Below, piece after piece: positions 25,644-34,809 of a stretch of DNA of 64,000 bases (positions are counted from its first letter, which is position 1; every line of letters starts with the position of its first letter). The position numbers were made by a program, and so were the translations under genes. Below the pieces are notes generated by a model, which was given only the letters and a program-made list of their open reading frames with translations, did no database searches and was not told the DNA's origin. The stretch comes from Bacteroidota bacterium (lineage in GTDB: Bacteria > Bacteroidota > Rhodothermia > Rhodothermales > JANQRZ01): contig JBCDKT010000006.1 of NCBI GenBank assembly GCA_038746285.1, positions 41,795-105,794 on the forward strand, written 5' to 3'.

Positions 25644-28600
25644 TTACCTCGTGGTTTGTTGAGTCGGAGAAGGAAGGGCAGCGCGAGCCTCGGCGAGGCG
25701 GAGGCGTAGCGTGACGCGTTCGTTTGGCCCGAGGCGGACCGTAGCCGCGCCGCCCTCGACCGGCACGGGCGCGACCTCGTCGCCGAGGAAGGTGACGCGC
25801 GCAGCCGACGTAGCAGCGCGGCCGGGCAGGCTCACCCGGACCGCCGCGTCGGCATCGGGCCGAGGGTTTCTCAGCCGGACGCGCACGCCGTCGGCGTCCG
25901 GCTGGAAGGCGAGCAGGTGGACGGGATCACCGTCGAGGGTCAGGAACGAACGGACCGGGTCCACGGCGGTCAGCCACGTCGGGTAGACGACGGCGGGCTG
26001 GGCGAACGAGCGCCCGAAGCCATCGGTGAACGCCGCGTCGAAGCGGCCCGGCTGATGGGTGAAGGCGAACCGGAGCGGCCACACGCCTTCGTTCGCCTCG
26101 TTCCGGTTCCACGCGGGCGGGAAGTGGCTCGCGAGCACCGCCACGACGGTCGGCACGTCCTCGCCCGCGATCTCGCGCAGCCGGATGACGCGGCTGTCGG
26201 CGGCGGCCCAGCTCACGGTCCGCTCGGGGTCGGCGAGGGCGAGGCTCTGGCGGAGCGAATACACGTCGTGCGTGATCGCTTCGAAGCGGTCCCTCCCGGC
26301 CTCGGCGAACCCGCCGAGCACGCCGAGAGCCTGCCCTGAGCCTGCCGAAGGGTGCGCCGCCGGACCGCCGAGCGCAAACGGGAAGGCGAGACCGTACTCC
26401 TCCGTCACCCCGACCGGCGTGAGCGCTTCCAGGTCGACTGCCGCCTCGACCTCGACGCGGGCCAGATCCTCCCACAGCGTGTACGTCACGCCCGGCACGA
26501 CGCCACCGCCGAAGTCCACCGCGAGTCGGAGCCGCGCCGGGCGCTCGTCGATCACCTCGACCGTCACCCCGTCCGCCGGCAGCGGCGCGAACCCCGCCGG
26601 GTCGCCGAGGACCGCCCGCACTGGCAACCCGAACGGCAGCGCCGCACCGGGGCGGACGAGCTCGGTGCCCGTCTGCTTGCCGACCACGCTCGCCAGCGCT
26701 CCCGTCGCGGGATCGACCGCGAGGCGGTAGTGCGCGTTCTCGATCACGTTCGGCCCGGCCTGCAAATCGGTCGGCGGTGCTTCGCCCCGCGCTTCGAGCC
26801 GGATCTTTTTGTACCCGACCGGCGGTAGGTCGCGGGCGACGAAGCGGAGGTCGTAGCCGTCGGCGACGCTCGGAAGCTCTTCGCCCGTCGCAGGGTCCAC
26901 GACCCGGTAGCGCGCCGCGTCGTGCGCAAACTCGACCTCGACCGGCACGTCGCGCCGGGCACCCATCCCGTTGAAGACGAACACGGCCTCGGTCTCGAAC
27001 GACTCCATCGGCTGGAGGAGCCGCCGGGTGGCGCGTTGCAGCGTAGCCTCGGTGGCGAGGACGGCGCTCTGCACGTAGTCCTCGCGGTAGGCCATCGTGA
27101 TCGCGTTCTCGTCGGGGCCGCCGTAGCCAAGCTCTAGCCCGCTGCCGTGGGCGCTGTATTGCAAGAGGTGGTGGTAGGCCTCGTCCACCATCGGTTGCAG
27201 CGGTGCCCGGCCGTCCGAGAGCCACGCCGCCGTAGACATGGCCTCGGCGACGGGCAGCCGGTGCTGCGCCTCGCGCTGCCGGACGACGCGGGCGAGTTCG
27301 CCCTGGTAGAGCATGTCCCAGTCCGAGGTCCAGTCGCCCCGGACGGTCGGCAGATCGGCGGTGCAGCAGGCGGTGAACGCCTCGGCGAAGCGGTCGAGCG
27401 TGCTGACGACGATGCGGGGGTAGGCGTACTGCCTGTTCCACGCCCGCGCCGTTTTGAGTTCGGCGCTCGGGATGCCGCCGTTGTCGCCGAAGGTGGTGTT
27501 GAGGAGGACGACCGGGTGGTCGTTGCCCTGCGCCCGGAGCCGTGCGAGCCGCTCGCGCATCCTGTCTTCCACCGCCCCAACGCCCTTGACGAGACCGACG
27601 GTCTGCCCCTCGTTGTAGGCCTCGGTCCGGTAGGTCACGACACTCGCCCCGTCGGCCCCCTCCCAGCGGAAGGCTTTGGGAAGCGACTGCTGGAAGGCGT
27701 AGCCGCTGAAGACCTCGTTGATGCCCGTGACGAAGAAGTCGAGGCCCGCCTCGCGGAGCACACCAGGGAGCCTCCACGAGAACCCGGGCACGTCGTTCGA
27801 GAGCATCGCGCTGACCTCGAAGCCGTAGCGGTCGGCGTACGCCTGCCCGAGCGCGAACGAGCGGAGCAGCTCCTCCTCGCTCACCCAGCCGGTGAACGGG
27901 TTGGCGTAGGTCGGCGAGACGGCGATCCGCCCGGCGCGGACGAGGGCCATCAGCCGCTCTACCTGCTCGGCCGAGCGCGCCTCGACGAACCGCTCCAGTT
28001 GCCACACGGTCTCGACGGTCCACCGGAAGTCCGGCTCGGCCTCGGCTTTTTCGATGACGGCGTCGAGCAGGAGCGCGTGCTTCTCGGCCACCGTCGGCTG
28101 CGGGTGGGTGTAGCCGACATCGGTGTGCGAGTTCAGCATCAGGTGCAACTCGACCCGCGGCTGCGGCTCCAGCGTCACCTCCCGCGTGACAGGCGATTCT
28201 TCGCCGAGCCAGACCTCCAGACGGGCGGGCGTCGGCCTCTCGACCGGTGGTCCCCACAGCGCCAGCCGACTGACACCAAAGGGGGCAGCACCGACGGGCA
28301 CGGTGGTGGTTTCGCTGCCTACCGTCAGCCGGGCCTCACCGTCCGCCGGACCGACCGTGCGACGGGTGATGCTCAGGTCGAAGCGCTGCCGTAGCCCGCC
28401 CTCCGCCTCCCGGAAGAAGATGGACGAGACAAGCGAAACGCCCGGCTCGTCACCACTCAGTCTCACCTCGGCCTGCACGCCTTCCGCCCCGACGAGTCGG
28501 GCGTAGAAACCCCAGTCCCAGTCCAGCGGCACGAAGAACTGCACGCCCTCGTTGTGGTGCGACTGCCCGACCTTGACGAGCAGCCGGTTCGCCCCGGCCC

Positions 28601-29156
28601 GTAGCCGCACGCGCACCGTGTCTTCGTCGGCGACGGCGTTGCGGGCGCGGTCGACGGTCTGGACAGTCTCGCCGTTGAGCACCACTTTCAGGCGACTGTT
28701 GCTGCCCATCAGGAGGAGGGCGTCCTGCTCGGTCTCGCTCTGGACCGTCGTGAAGGCATAGCCCGCCTTCGCCCACCAGATTTTCTCCGGCCCGTCGCCC
28801 GGCGGCACGTCGGCGAACGCCGCGTGGAAGTCGACCAACCCCGCGCTGTTCGGCGCGACGGGGCGCCACGTCACCGCCTCGCCCGCCGCCCACGGACTCG
28901 CCTCGGCGTCGCCCTCGGCCGGCTGCGCGTCGGCCTCGCCGATCACGTCTTCGTCCGCGGGCATCCCGAAACCGGTCGTGGGTTGCTCGAACGGCCCAGC
29001 GGTGAGCCAGACGGGGATGGTGCCATCGGCGGCGATAGGTGCCTGGGCCAACTCCTGCGCTACGGCGGGCGCGGCAAGTAGGAGCAGAGATAGTAGAGGA
29101 TAGAGGATAGAGAATGGCGGGCGGTGGACCGATGCGTTCCATCCTCCATCTTCCAT
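25644..29156 (-). CDS. GH38-family alpha-mannosidase, secreted
   Basis: About 1170 residues from the ATG at 29156. The signal peptide (SILYPLLSLLLLAAPAVAQ) is followed by a jelly-roll-like N-domain (about 25-300; SRLKVVLNGETVQTV, NRLLVKVGQSHHN). The GH38 catalytic domain then starts with the zinc motif LNSHTDVGYTH (about 340) and has a nucleophile-like Asp in SNDVPGFSWRLP (about 454) and the WTSDWDML block. Large beta-sandwich domains make up the C-terminal half. It should release alpha-mannosyl residues from glycans in the periplasm. Start and signal peptide lie in a repeat array. A short dispersed repeat is inserted in frame at 26327-26352. Confidence 0.85.
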   Translation of the reverse strand: MEDGGWNASVHRPPFSILYPLLSLLLLAAPAVAQELAQAPIAADGTIPVWLTAGPFEQPTTGFGMPADEDVIGEADAQPAEGDAEASPWAAGEAVTWRPVAPNSAGLVDFHAAFADVPPGDGPEKIWWAKAGYAFTTVQSETEQDALLLMGSNSRLKVVLNGETVQTVDRARNAVADEDTVRVRLRAGANRLLVKVGQSHHNEGVQFFVPLDWDWGFYARLVGAEGVQAEVRLSGDEPGVSLVSSIFFREAEGGLRQRFDLSITRRTVGPADGEARLTVGSETTTVPVGAAPFGVSRLALWGPPVERPTPARLEVWLGEESPVTREVTLEPQPRVELHLMLNSHTDVGYTHPQPTVAEKHALLLDAVIEKAEAEPDFRWTVETVWQLERFVEARSAEQVERLMALVRAGRIAVSPTYANPFTGWVSEEELLRSFALGQAYADRYGFEVSAMLSNDVPGFSWRLPGVLREAGLDFFVTGINEVFSGYAFQQSLPKAFRWEGADGASVVTYRTEAYNEGQTVGLVKGVGAVEDRMRERLARLRAQGNDHPVVLLNTTFGDNGGIPSAELKTARAWNRQYAYPRIVVSTLDRFAEAFTACCTADLPTVRGDWTSDWDMLYQGELARVVRQREAQHRLPVAEAMSTAAWLSDGRAPLQPMVDEAYHHLLQYSAHGSGLELGYGGPDENAITMAYREDYVQSAVLATEATLQRATRRLLQPMESFETEAVFVFNGMGARRDVPVEVEFAHDAARYRVVDPATGEELPSVADGYDLRFVARDLPPVGYKKIRLEARGEAPPTDLQAGPNVIENAHYRLAVDPATGALASVVGKQTGTELVRPGAALPFGLPVRAVLGDPAGFAPLPADGVTVEVIDERPARLRLAVDFGGGVVPGVTYTLWEDLARVEVEAAVDLEALTPVGVTEEYGLAFPFALGGPAAHPSAGSGQALGVLGGFAEAGRDRFEAITHDVYSLRQSLALADPERTVSWAAADSRVIRLREIAGEDVPTVVAVLASHFPPAWNRNEANEGVWPLRFAFTHQPGRFDAAFTDGFGRSFAQPAVVYPTWLTAVDPVRSFLTLDGDPVHLLAFQPDADGVRVRLRNPRPDADAAVRVSLPGRAATSAARVTFLGDEVAPVPVEGGAATVRLGPNERVTLRLRLAEARAALPSPTQQTTR
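26327..26352. repeat. Short dispersed repeat inside the GH38 gene
   Basis: gagcctgccctgagcctgcc plus gaaggg, read on the coding strand as HPSAGSGQALG. The block resembles a very common short repeat of other bacterial genomes (other frame: CPEPVEG) and interrupts an otherwise ordinary beta-strand region without shifting the frame. Confidence 0.65.
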
Positions 29157-29170
29157 CCTCCATCTTGTGC
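29074..29170. repeat. GGAGGATGGA/TCCATCCTCC repeat array over the GH38 start
   Basis: On the plus strand purine words (agaggatagaggatagagaa, 29095-29114) precede pyrimidine words (tccatcctccatcttccatc, about 29139-29158). On the coding strand the ATG at 29156 lies in the purine half and the signal-peptide core in the pyrimidine half. Confidence 0.7.
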
Positions 29171-29206
29171 CGAGGAGTGCAGAGCGATATGAGCAACAAC
29201 GCCGTC

Positions 29207-30160
29207 TCATCCCTTCAGTCCGCTCATGGTGAAGCCTTTGATGAAGTAGCGCTGGAAGAAGAAGAACAGCGCGATGACCGGCACCATCATCAGGATCGAC
29301 GCCGCCATCAGCACGCCCCAGTCGGTCTGGTGCTGCCCGGTGAAGAGCGCGAGGCCGAGCGCGAGCGTGTTCTTCGCCTGGTCCGAGAGGTAGATCAGCG
29401 GCCCGAGGAAGTCGTTCCACGCGAACATGAACGTCAGGAGCGCGACCGTCACGAGCGCAGGCCGGGCCAGCGGCAGCGCGATCCGCCAGAAGATGGTCCA
29501 CTCGCTCGCCCCGTCGATCCGCGCGGCGTCGAACAGCTCGGTCGGGAGTGTGAGGAAGAACTGCCGCATCAGGAAGATGTTGAACGCCCCCCCACCGAGG
29601 AAGGCGGGGACGATGAGCGGCTTGTAGGTGTTCAGCCACCCGAACTCTTTGAAGAGCACAAAGAGCGGGATCATGATGACCTGCAGGGGCAGCATCATCG
29701 TCGCCACGACGAACAGGAAGAGCAGGTCCCGTCCCGGCCAGCGGAGGCACGCGAACGCGTAGGCCACCAGCGCGCTCGACCCGACCGTCCCGACGATCGT
29801 GAAGACCGTGATGACGGTCGTGTTGCGGAGGTAGAGCAGGAACGGCATCCGCTCGAAGACCTCGGCGTAGTTGTCCCACCGGAGCGTCTCCGGGATCCAC
29901 ACAGGCGGGACGGCGAAGATGGCCTCGTTGCCCTTGAGCGAGGTCGAGACCATCCACGCGAACGGCAAGAGCAGCACGAACGCCACGGCGACGAGGGCGC
30001 CGTAGCCGAGGGCCCTGCGCAGTCCTATGGGCCGAGTCGGTACCAAGTGTTGATGCTGGTTCAGAGAGCGTCCCGCTCGATCTAGCGAGGATGGAGGATC
30101 GAAGATGGAGGATGGAATGCTCTGGTCTGCCTTTGCCATCCTCCAATCTCTATTCTCCAT
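29207..30160 (-). CDS. Carbohydrate ABC transporter permease, MalG type
   Basis: Up to 317 residues with six membrane segments (first at about 52-70). The EAA loop that contacts the ATPase is DAARIDGASEWTIFWRIALP. MalG-type features include AWMVSTSLKGNEAIF after the first segment and a C-terminal FIKGFTMSGLKG. Paired with the MalF-type permease at 31417-32415 and the binding protein at 32419. The start is uncertain: the ATGs at 30160 and 30139 lie in a repeat array; a TTG at 30046 would give the natural N-terminus VPTRPIGLRRALGYG. No ATPase gene is in the locus; a shared MsmX-like ATPase elsewhere is likely (inference). Confidence 0.88.
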   Translation of the reverse strand: MENRDWRMAKADQSIPSSIFDPPSSLDRAGRSLNQHQHLVPTRPIGLRRALGYGALVAVAFVLLLPFAWMVSTSLKGNEAIFAVPPVWIPETLRWDNYAEVFERMPFLLYLRNTTVITVFTIVGTVGSSALVAYAFACLRWPGRDLLFLFVVATMMLPLQVIMIPLFVLFKEFGWLNTYKPLIVPAFLGGGAFNIFLMRQFFLTLPTELFDAARIDGASEWTIFWRIALPLARPALVTVALLTFMFAWNDFLGPLIYLSDQAKNTLALGLALFTGQHQTDWGVLMAASILMMVPVIALFFFFQRYFIKGFTMSGLKG

Positions 30161-30175
30161 CTTCCAGTCATTGTG
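30082..30175. repeat. GGAGGATGGA/TCCATCTTCC repeat array before the MalG-type permease
   Basis: Purine words (gaggatggaggatcgaagat, from 30087) are followed by pyrimidine words (ccatcctccaatctctattc, from about 30137). It overlaps the uncertain 5' end of the permease and reaches the stop of the propeller lipoprotein gene. Confidence 0.65.
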
Positions 30176-31388
30176 GTAGCCCTCGCAGCCGGATGAAGCG
30201 CGGACGGTAGAGGTCGGCGTCCGAGAAGAAGTCGCCGAAGAAGTCGAAGGTGTTGACGTTGTACGAGATCAGCAGCGTCCCCGGCTCGGAGAGGTGCGGG
30301 TGCGCCTTCGCGTTGTAGCAGTAGTAGTCCGAGTCCTGATTCACTTCGGGGCACGAGTAGATGTCGCGTATCGGCCCCCACGGTCCCACCGGGCTGTCGC
30401 CGACGCGTGCCGCCGTGACCGATGAGATCGCGTCGCGCTGGAAGACGAGGAGGTACTTCCCGTTGGCGAGCGGGGTCACGCTCAGTTCGTTCGAGACCCG
30501 GTTCGTGACCGGCACCGCCGCGTCGAGGTCGGCCACCCAGGCTGCTCCATCCCAGTAGCGGTAGCGCTCGAAGTCGGCGATGTGCTGTGGGCGTACGCGG
30601 GCGACGAGAAGCTTCTTGACCAGGGAGTCGTTGCGGACTCCGTAGACGTAGAGGAAGCCGTCGGGGTTGGGTACCCCGGCCTCGGCGAGATTCGGGAGGA
30701 TGGCCCCGCCGAAGGCCAGGTTGCCCCGGTTGCCCTCGGCGGGCCGGAAGAGCGGCGTGTCGAACTGCTCGACCGGCCCCGGCATGCCGCCGGCCAGCGA
30801 AGTCCGGGCGAGGTTTGCCCCGACCAACTCGAACGGGAAGAGTATGTCCTCCGCGCGCGCCACGCGGAGGTAGTAGGCCCACAGCGTGTTGCCGATCACG
30901 ATGCCGTCGGCGTTCCAGTACCAGTCGCCCGGCTCAGCGTCCGGCGTGTCCGGGACGACGGCGGCGCGGGGGGTGTCGCGTCCGCCGGGCCAGAAAAACT
31001 CGATGTCGCTGGGATCGGGTGCCCCGCCACCGAGCAGGGCAACCGTGTTGTTGACGAGCGTCGAGCCGGGTGCCCGTCGGCCGTCGGGGAGCACGTCGCC
31101 GATAGCCGTGTCGTTGAAGAGAAAGATCGTCTGGGTCGCGCTTGCCGTGCCCGGTACCTCGACGCCGTTGACGGGAATAGAGTAGATGCCGTCGGCCCCG
31201 GTCCAGCCGCTCGTCGTGTCGAAGAGGTCGGTCCACGCCGGCGCAGGCTCGACGGTCACGCCCCCCAGCAGCCCGGTGGCGCGCTGCGCCTGCGGTGTCG
31301 TGTGGGTCTCGGCAGAATCGGTGGTAGCGTCGCACGCGGCGAGCAGTAGGCAGAAGGCACAAAGCAGAAGGTTTCGCATGAGCATCAC
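30168..31388 (-). CDS. DUF4185/DUF5005-like propeller lipoprotein
   Basis: 406 residues. Lipobox LLLAAC gives a lipidated Cys near residue 19. Propeller motifs: GADGIYSIPVNGVE, IFLFNDTAIGDVLPDGRR, WYWNADGIVIGNTLWAYYLR, GFLYVYGVRND, NELSVTPLANGKYLLVFQ, GPWGPIRDIY, AHPHLSEPGTLLISYN. These match DUF5005-type proteins seen in Bacteroidota polysaccharide loci. It sits between the two permease genes, which suggests it works with the importer, perhaps as an outer-membrane or periplasmic glycan-binding or trimming lipoprotein. It resembles the propeller protein at 23578-24675. Confidence 0.75.
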   Translation of the reverse strand: MMLMRNLLLCAFCLLLAACDATTDSAETHTTPQAQRATGLLGGVTVEPAPAWTDLFDTTSGWTGADGIYSIPVNGVEVPGTASATQTIFLFNDTAIGDVLPDGRRAPGSTLVNNTVALLGGGAPDPSDIEFFWPGGRDTPRAAVVPDTPDAEPGDWYWNADGIVIGNTLWAYYLRVARAEDILFPFELVGANLARTSLAGGMPGPVEQFDTPLFRPAEGNRGNLAFGGAILPNLAEAGVPNPDGFLYVYGVRNDSLVKKLLVARVRPQHIADFERYRYWDGAAWVADLDAAVPVTNRVSNELSVTPLANGKYLLVFQRDAISSVTAARVGDSPVGPWGPIRDIYSCPEVNQDSDYYCYNAKAHPHLSEPGTLLISYNVNTFDFFGDFFSDADLYRPRFIRLRGLPQ

Positions 31389-31416
31389 CAGGTGGTAGAG
31401 GACGAATGGCTGACTC

Positions 31417-32415
31417 CTAGACTCCGCCTTCGTAGTGGACCCACCGCTTGCCGAGGCGGAACTGCACGACCGTCACGGCAAGGGTGATGACGAGGAGAAT
31501 CCACGCCATCGCCGAGGCGTAGCCCATCTCGAAGTCGTCGAAGGCTTTGTAGTAGAGGTACAGGTTGTAAAAGAGCGTCGAGTTGAGCGGGCCGCCCTGC
31601 GTCATCACGTAGGCCTCGGTGAAGACCTGGAACGAGAAGATGACTTCGAGTACCGTCCACAGGAAGATGACAGGCGAGAGCATCGGGAGCGTGACGTGCC
31701 GGAACTTGGCCCACGCCCCGCCGCCGTCGATCTCGACCGCCTCGTAGAGGTGGTCCGGGATGCCCTGGAGCGCGGCGAGGAAGACGATCATCCGCGCTCC
31801 GCCAACCGACCACAGCCCCATCAGCACGAGCGCGGGCTTCGACCAGTCCGGGCTTTGCAGCCACAGCGGCCCCTCCAGCCCAACCCACCCAAGCACCTCG
31901 TTCACGAGGCCCACCGACGGGTTGAAGAGCCACAGCCAGATCACGGAGAGCACAACGCCCGTGATGATCGACGGTAAGAAGTAGGCCGTGCGGAACCACT
32001 TGACCCCGCGCACGCTCTGGTTGACGAGCACCGCGAGCAGCAGCGACCCCGTGATCGCAAACGGCACCCGGAGTACGGTGTAGACGAGCGTGTTCCAGAC
32101 CGAAATCCCGAAGTACGGGTCGGCCCCGAGCAGCGTCGCGTAGTTCTCCAGCCCGATGAACTGCGGGACGCGGAGCACGTCGAAGCGGCACAGGCTGTAG
32201 TAGAGCGACATCACCATCGGGTAGAGCCCGAAGACGAAGAAGCCGACCAGCCACGGCGAGAGGAACAGGTAGCCCGCGGCGGCCTCGCGCCCCCGGTTCG
32301 TCCCCAGCCGGTCCCGGAAGCGGCGCGCCCGCCGCTCGTCCGGCGGGGGTGGCAGCGGGGCCGGCCCTGGCGGCGGCGTCATCTCGCGGATCGCATCGGT
32401 CTGGACGGCTTGCAT
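31417..32415 (-). CDS. Carbohydrate ABC transporter permease, MalF/UgpA type
   Basis: 332 residues with a Pro-rich cytoplasmic N-terminus (about 1-45) and six membrane segments starting at GYLFLSPWLVGFFVFGLYP. The EAA loop is EAVEIDGGGAWAKFRHVTLP. YFLPSIITGVVLSVIWLWLF and MTQGGPLNSTLFYNLYLY are typical of this class. It forms the inner-membrane channel with the MalG-type permease. It begins 3 bases after the binding-protein stop. Confidence 0.92.
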   Translation of the reverse strand: MQAVQTDAIREMTPPPGPAPLPPPPDERRARRFRDRLGTNRGREAAAGYLFLSPWLVGFFVFGLYPMVMSLYYSLCRFDVLRVPQFIGLENYATLLGADPYFGISVWNTLVYTVLRVPFAITGSLLLAVLVNQSVRGVKWFRTAYFLPSIITGVVLSVIWLWLFNPSVGLVNEVLGWVGLEGPLWLQSPDWSKPALVLMGLWSVGGARMIVFLAALQGIPDHLYEAVEIDGGGAWAKFRHVTLPMLSPVIFLWTVLEVIFSFQVFTEAYVMTQGGPLNSTLFYNLYLYYKAFDDFEMGYASAMAWILLVITLAVTVVQFRLGKRWVHYEGGV

Positions 32416-32418
32416 CGC

Positions 32419-33765
32419 TCAGCCCTCCCCGTCGCGGTCCACGTTCGCCCGGACGTACTGGTCGTAGGACACGGCCCGGTCGAGGGCGTCCTGCACGACG
32501 GCCTCGGCCTGCCGGAGCGCCTCGCCCGGTGCCTGCAGCCCGTAGATCACCCGCTCCTGCGCGCCGAAGAACTCGCGCCAGAACACGTCGTGCGCCAGCG
32601 GCACGACCGTCGGCGAGTAGGCGACGGTCATCTGCTCGGCGAAGACCTCCATCTCGGGGCTCGTCAGGAAACGCGGGTCGGTCGCGGCGTGGCGGTTGGC
32701 CGGGAACAGGTCCTCATCCGTCGCGGCGACCTCCTCGAGCTGGACGTGCTTCTGGACGGCGAAGCGCATGAAGGCGAACGCAGCCTCGGGGTGGCGCGCC
32801 CCGCGCGGAACGGCCAGCCACCAGCTCCCAGCCGACGAGGCAGTCGGCCGACCGGGGAACGTCGGGATCGGGGCCACGCCGTACGCGACGCCGGGCGCGT
32901 AGCGGGCGAGTTGGTCGAGGTAGCTCAGGTCGAGCACCGCCATCCCGATCCGGCCGGAGAGGAAGCCGTGCTGGTCGGCGCTGCCGAGGCCGGAGGTGAA
33001 CGCCTTGAGGTTGTCCACGCCGTAGGCCGCGTAGAAGTCGGCGATCCACCGGAGCGCCTGCCGCATCGCGGGCGTGTCGAGCCGGACCGTGCGTCCGTCC
33101 TCGCTGAGGAACTGGGCGTCCTGCTGCCACGCCATGAGCTGGGTCGTCGGGAGGTTGCCGTAGTCGGGAACGAACCCGACGCGGGTCAGCCGTCCGTCCG
33201 GCCCGCGCGATGTCAGTCGCTCAGCAGCGGCGATGACCTCGTCCCACGTCGTGGGCGGCTGCCCGGCGTCGAGGCCCGCGTCGCGGAAGAGCGCCTTGTT
33301 GTAGAAGAGCGCGTACGAGGTCGAGTTGATGGGAAGGGCGTAGGTCTGGCCCTGCCAGCCCATCTCGCTCCAGAGCGCGGGGAAGAAGGCAGTCGTATCC
33401 AGATCGCTCGCCTCGATGTGCCGGTCGAGCGGTTCGAGGGCGAGGCGCGAGGCCCACTTGACGACGGGCACGAACTGGCTCACCACGTCCGGCGGGTCGC
33501 CCGAGAGGACGGCGGTGAGGATTTTGCGCTCGTGCTCGTTCCACGGGATCGGCGTGGCGTGGACAACGATGGAGTCCTGGACCTCGTTGAAGCGGCGGGC
33601 GTGGTACGGCACGTCGTCCTGCGCGCCGACGATGTACCAGTAGCGGATGTGCGTTCGGCCGTCACCGGGCGCGGCGCGCTCCGGCGTCCAGACGAGGAAC
33701 GCGACCGTGACGAGGGCGAGGAGCACCCAGCCGGCGCGCTGCGCTATGGTCCCCCAGCCGCTCAC
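32419..33765 (-). CDS. ABC sugar transporter substrate-binding protein
   Basis: About 448 residues from a GTG at 33765 that overlaps the upstream stop (GTGA). The N-terminal hydrophobic segment (GWVLLALVTVAFLVW) has no lipobox Cys, so the protein is either released or membrane-anchored. The family-1 binding fold is clear: ILTAVLSGDPPDVVSQF, YALPINSTSYALFYNKALF, PPTTWDEVIAAAERL, FLSGRIGMAVLDLSYL, ALRQAEAVVQDALDRAV. It delivers sugars or oligosaccharides to the two downstream permeases. The long ORF upstream is overlap with the PorV-like gene. Confidence 0.9.
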   Translation of the reverse strand: MSGWGTIAQRAGWVLLALVTVAFLVWTPERAAPGDGRTHIRYWYIVGAQDDVPYHARRFNEVQDSIVVHATPIPWNEHERKILTAVLSGDPPDVVSQFVPVVKWASRLALEPLDRHIEASDLDTTAFFPALWSEMGWQGQTYALPINSTSYALFYNKALFRDAGLDAGQPPTTWDEVIAAAERLTSRGPDGRLTRVGFVPDYGNLPTTQLMAWQQDAQFLSEDGRTVRLDTPAMRQALRWIADFYAAYGVDNLKAFTSGLGSADQHGFLSGRIGMAVLDLSYLDQLARYAPGVAYGVAPIPTFPGRPTASSAGSWWLAVPRGARHPEAAFAFMRFAVQKHVQLEEVAATDEDLFPANRHAATDPRFLTSPEMEVFAEQMTVAYSPTVVPLAHDVFWREFFGAQERVIYGLQAPGEALRQAEAVVQDALDRAVSYDQYVRANVDRDGEG

Positions 33766-34748
33766 AGGCCGAGGCTCACCGTGAAGCGGTGCGTCGCGCC
33801 GAGGAGGTCGCCGAAGCCGACGTACGCGTAGTCGGCCCGCACGCCGACGCCTTCGACCCGGGGCGGCACGACGCCAGCACCGACCGACCACGCGCCTTCG
33901 TCCACGCTCACCCGGTACCCGGCGCGCAGCGCGAGCACGTCTAGCAGCACGGCCTCGACCCCGCCGTTGACCCACTCCTCGTTGTCCGTCGGGTGGACGA
34001 GTTCGACGGCTCCGGAGACGCGGACCTGGTCGAAGCGGACGAGGTCGTCGGCAGCGGCGACACGGAAGAGGAGCGGCGTGCGGAAACTCTGCTCCAGACC
34101 CTCGGTGTCTGGCCCGAAGTGCTGGAGGGTGAACGCGAGGCGGAGCTGCCGGAAGCCGGTGTAGTAGAGCGCCCCGACGTCGAAGAGCACGTTCTGGAAG
34201 CGGTCGTTGTCGAGCATCTCGATGACGTACTTGGCCTGCACGCCGATCGTGAGGCGGTCGGTGAAGCGGCGCGCGCCAGCGAGGCCGATCATCACGTCGC
34301 CCGCCTCCACCATGCGCCCGGTCCCGTCCGGCTCCAGCACGGTCGTCTCCTCGAACGGTTCGATCCCGAAGCGGACGAGGCTCAGGCCGACAGCGTACGG
34401 CCCGACCGGTGCCGCCACCACGAGCGCGTCGAGCGAGCTGTCCACGATCCACTCGTTGTGGGTGAACGCCACCTGCCGCTCGCCGATGAGCGGGAGCGCG
34501 CCGACGTTCCAGAAGACGGCGTTGGCGTCGTTCGTCATCGCCGCCGCCGCCTCGCCGAGGGCGCTCTCGCGCGCCCCGAGGGCAATCTTCAGAAACTGAA
34601 ACCCCGCCGAGCCGGACTTCTCGAACTCGAAGCCCTGGTCGATCTGAGCCTGGACTGGGAGTGCAGAGAGGAGGAGCAGGATGGAGAGTAGAGAATAGAG
34701 GATGGAGGGGAGCGAAAGGCTATCCGTCCTCCATTTTCCATCCTCCAT
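33762..34748 (-). CDS. PorV/PorQ-family outer-membrane protein
   Basis: About 328 residues from the ATG at 34748. The signal peptide (SILYSLLSILLLLSALPVQAQ) is followed by the PorV-family N-terminus FLKIALGARESALGEAAAAM, with NDANAVFWNVGAL and AFTHNEWI, then beta-strands to the C-terminus. PorV proteins are FadL-like barrels; some shuttle T9SS cargo to the surface. Placement between a T9SS surface protein and the ABC importer suggests a locus-specific role in sorting or glycan uptake (inference). An upstream ATG at 34805 is possible. The signal peptide lies in a repeat array. Confidence 0.8.
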   Translation of the reverse strand: MEDGKWRTDSLSLPSILYSLLSILLLLSALPVQAQIDQGFEFEKSGSAGFQFLKIALGARESALGEAAAAMTNDANAVFWNVGALPLIGERQVAFTHNEWIVDSSLDALVVAAPVGPYAVGLSLVRFGIEPFEETTVLEPDGTGRMVEAGDVMIGLAGARRFTDRLTIGVQAKYVIEMLDNDRFQNVLFDVGALYYTGFRQLRLAFTLQHFGPDTEGLEQSFRTPLLFRVAAADDLVRFDQVRVSGAVELVHPTDNEEWVNGGVEAVLLDVLALRAGYRVSVDEGAWSVGAGVVPPRVEGVGVRADYAYVGFGDLLGATHRFTVSLGL

Positions 34749-34757
34749 CTTCCGGCC
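34665..34757. repeat. GGAGGATGGA-type repeat array over the PorV-like gene start
   Basis: Purine words (ggagagtagagaatagagga, 34683-34702) are followed by pyrimidine words (gtcctccattttccatcctc, from 34736). On the coding strand these give MEDGKW at the start and SILYSLLSILLLL in the signal peptide. Confidence 0.7.
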
Positions 34758-34809
34758 TACGGAGGCGAGACGGGCGCAGCGAGCAGTACGTGACACCATC
34801 ACCACCTCC

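Noticed and set aside
25644..30146. GH38 protein of 1500 residues with long N-terminus
   Set aside because: The first 330 residues are antisense-like or out-of-frame reading of the permease gene; the signal peptide begins at 29156.
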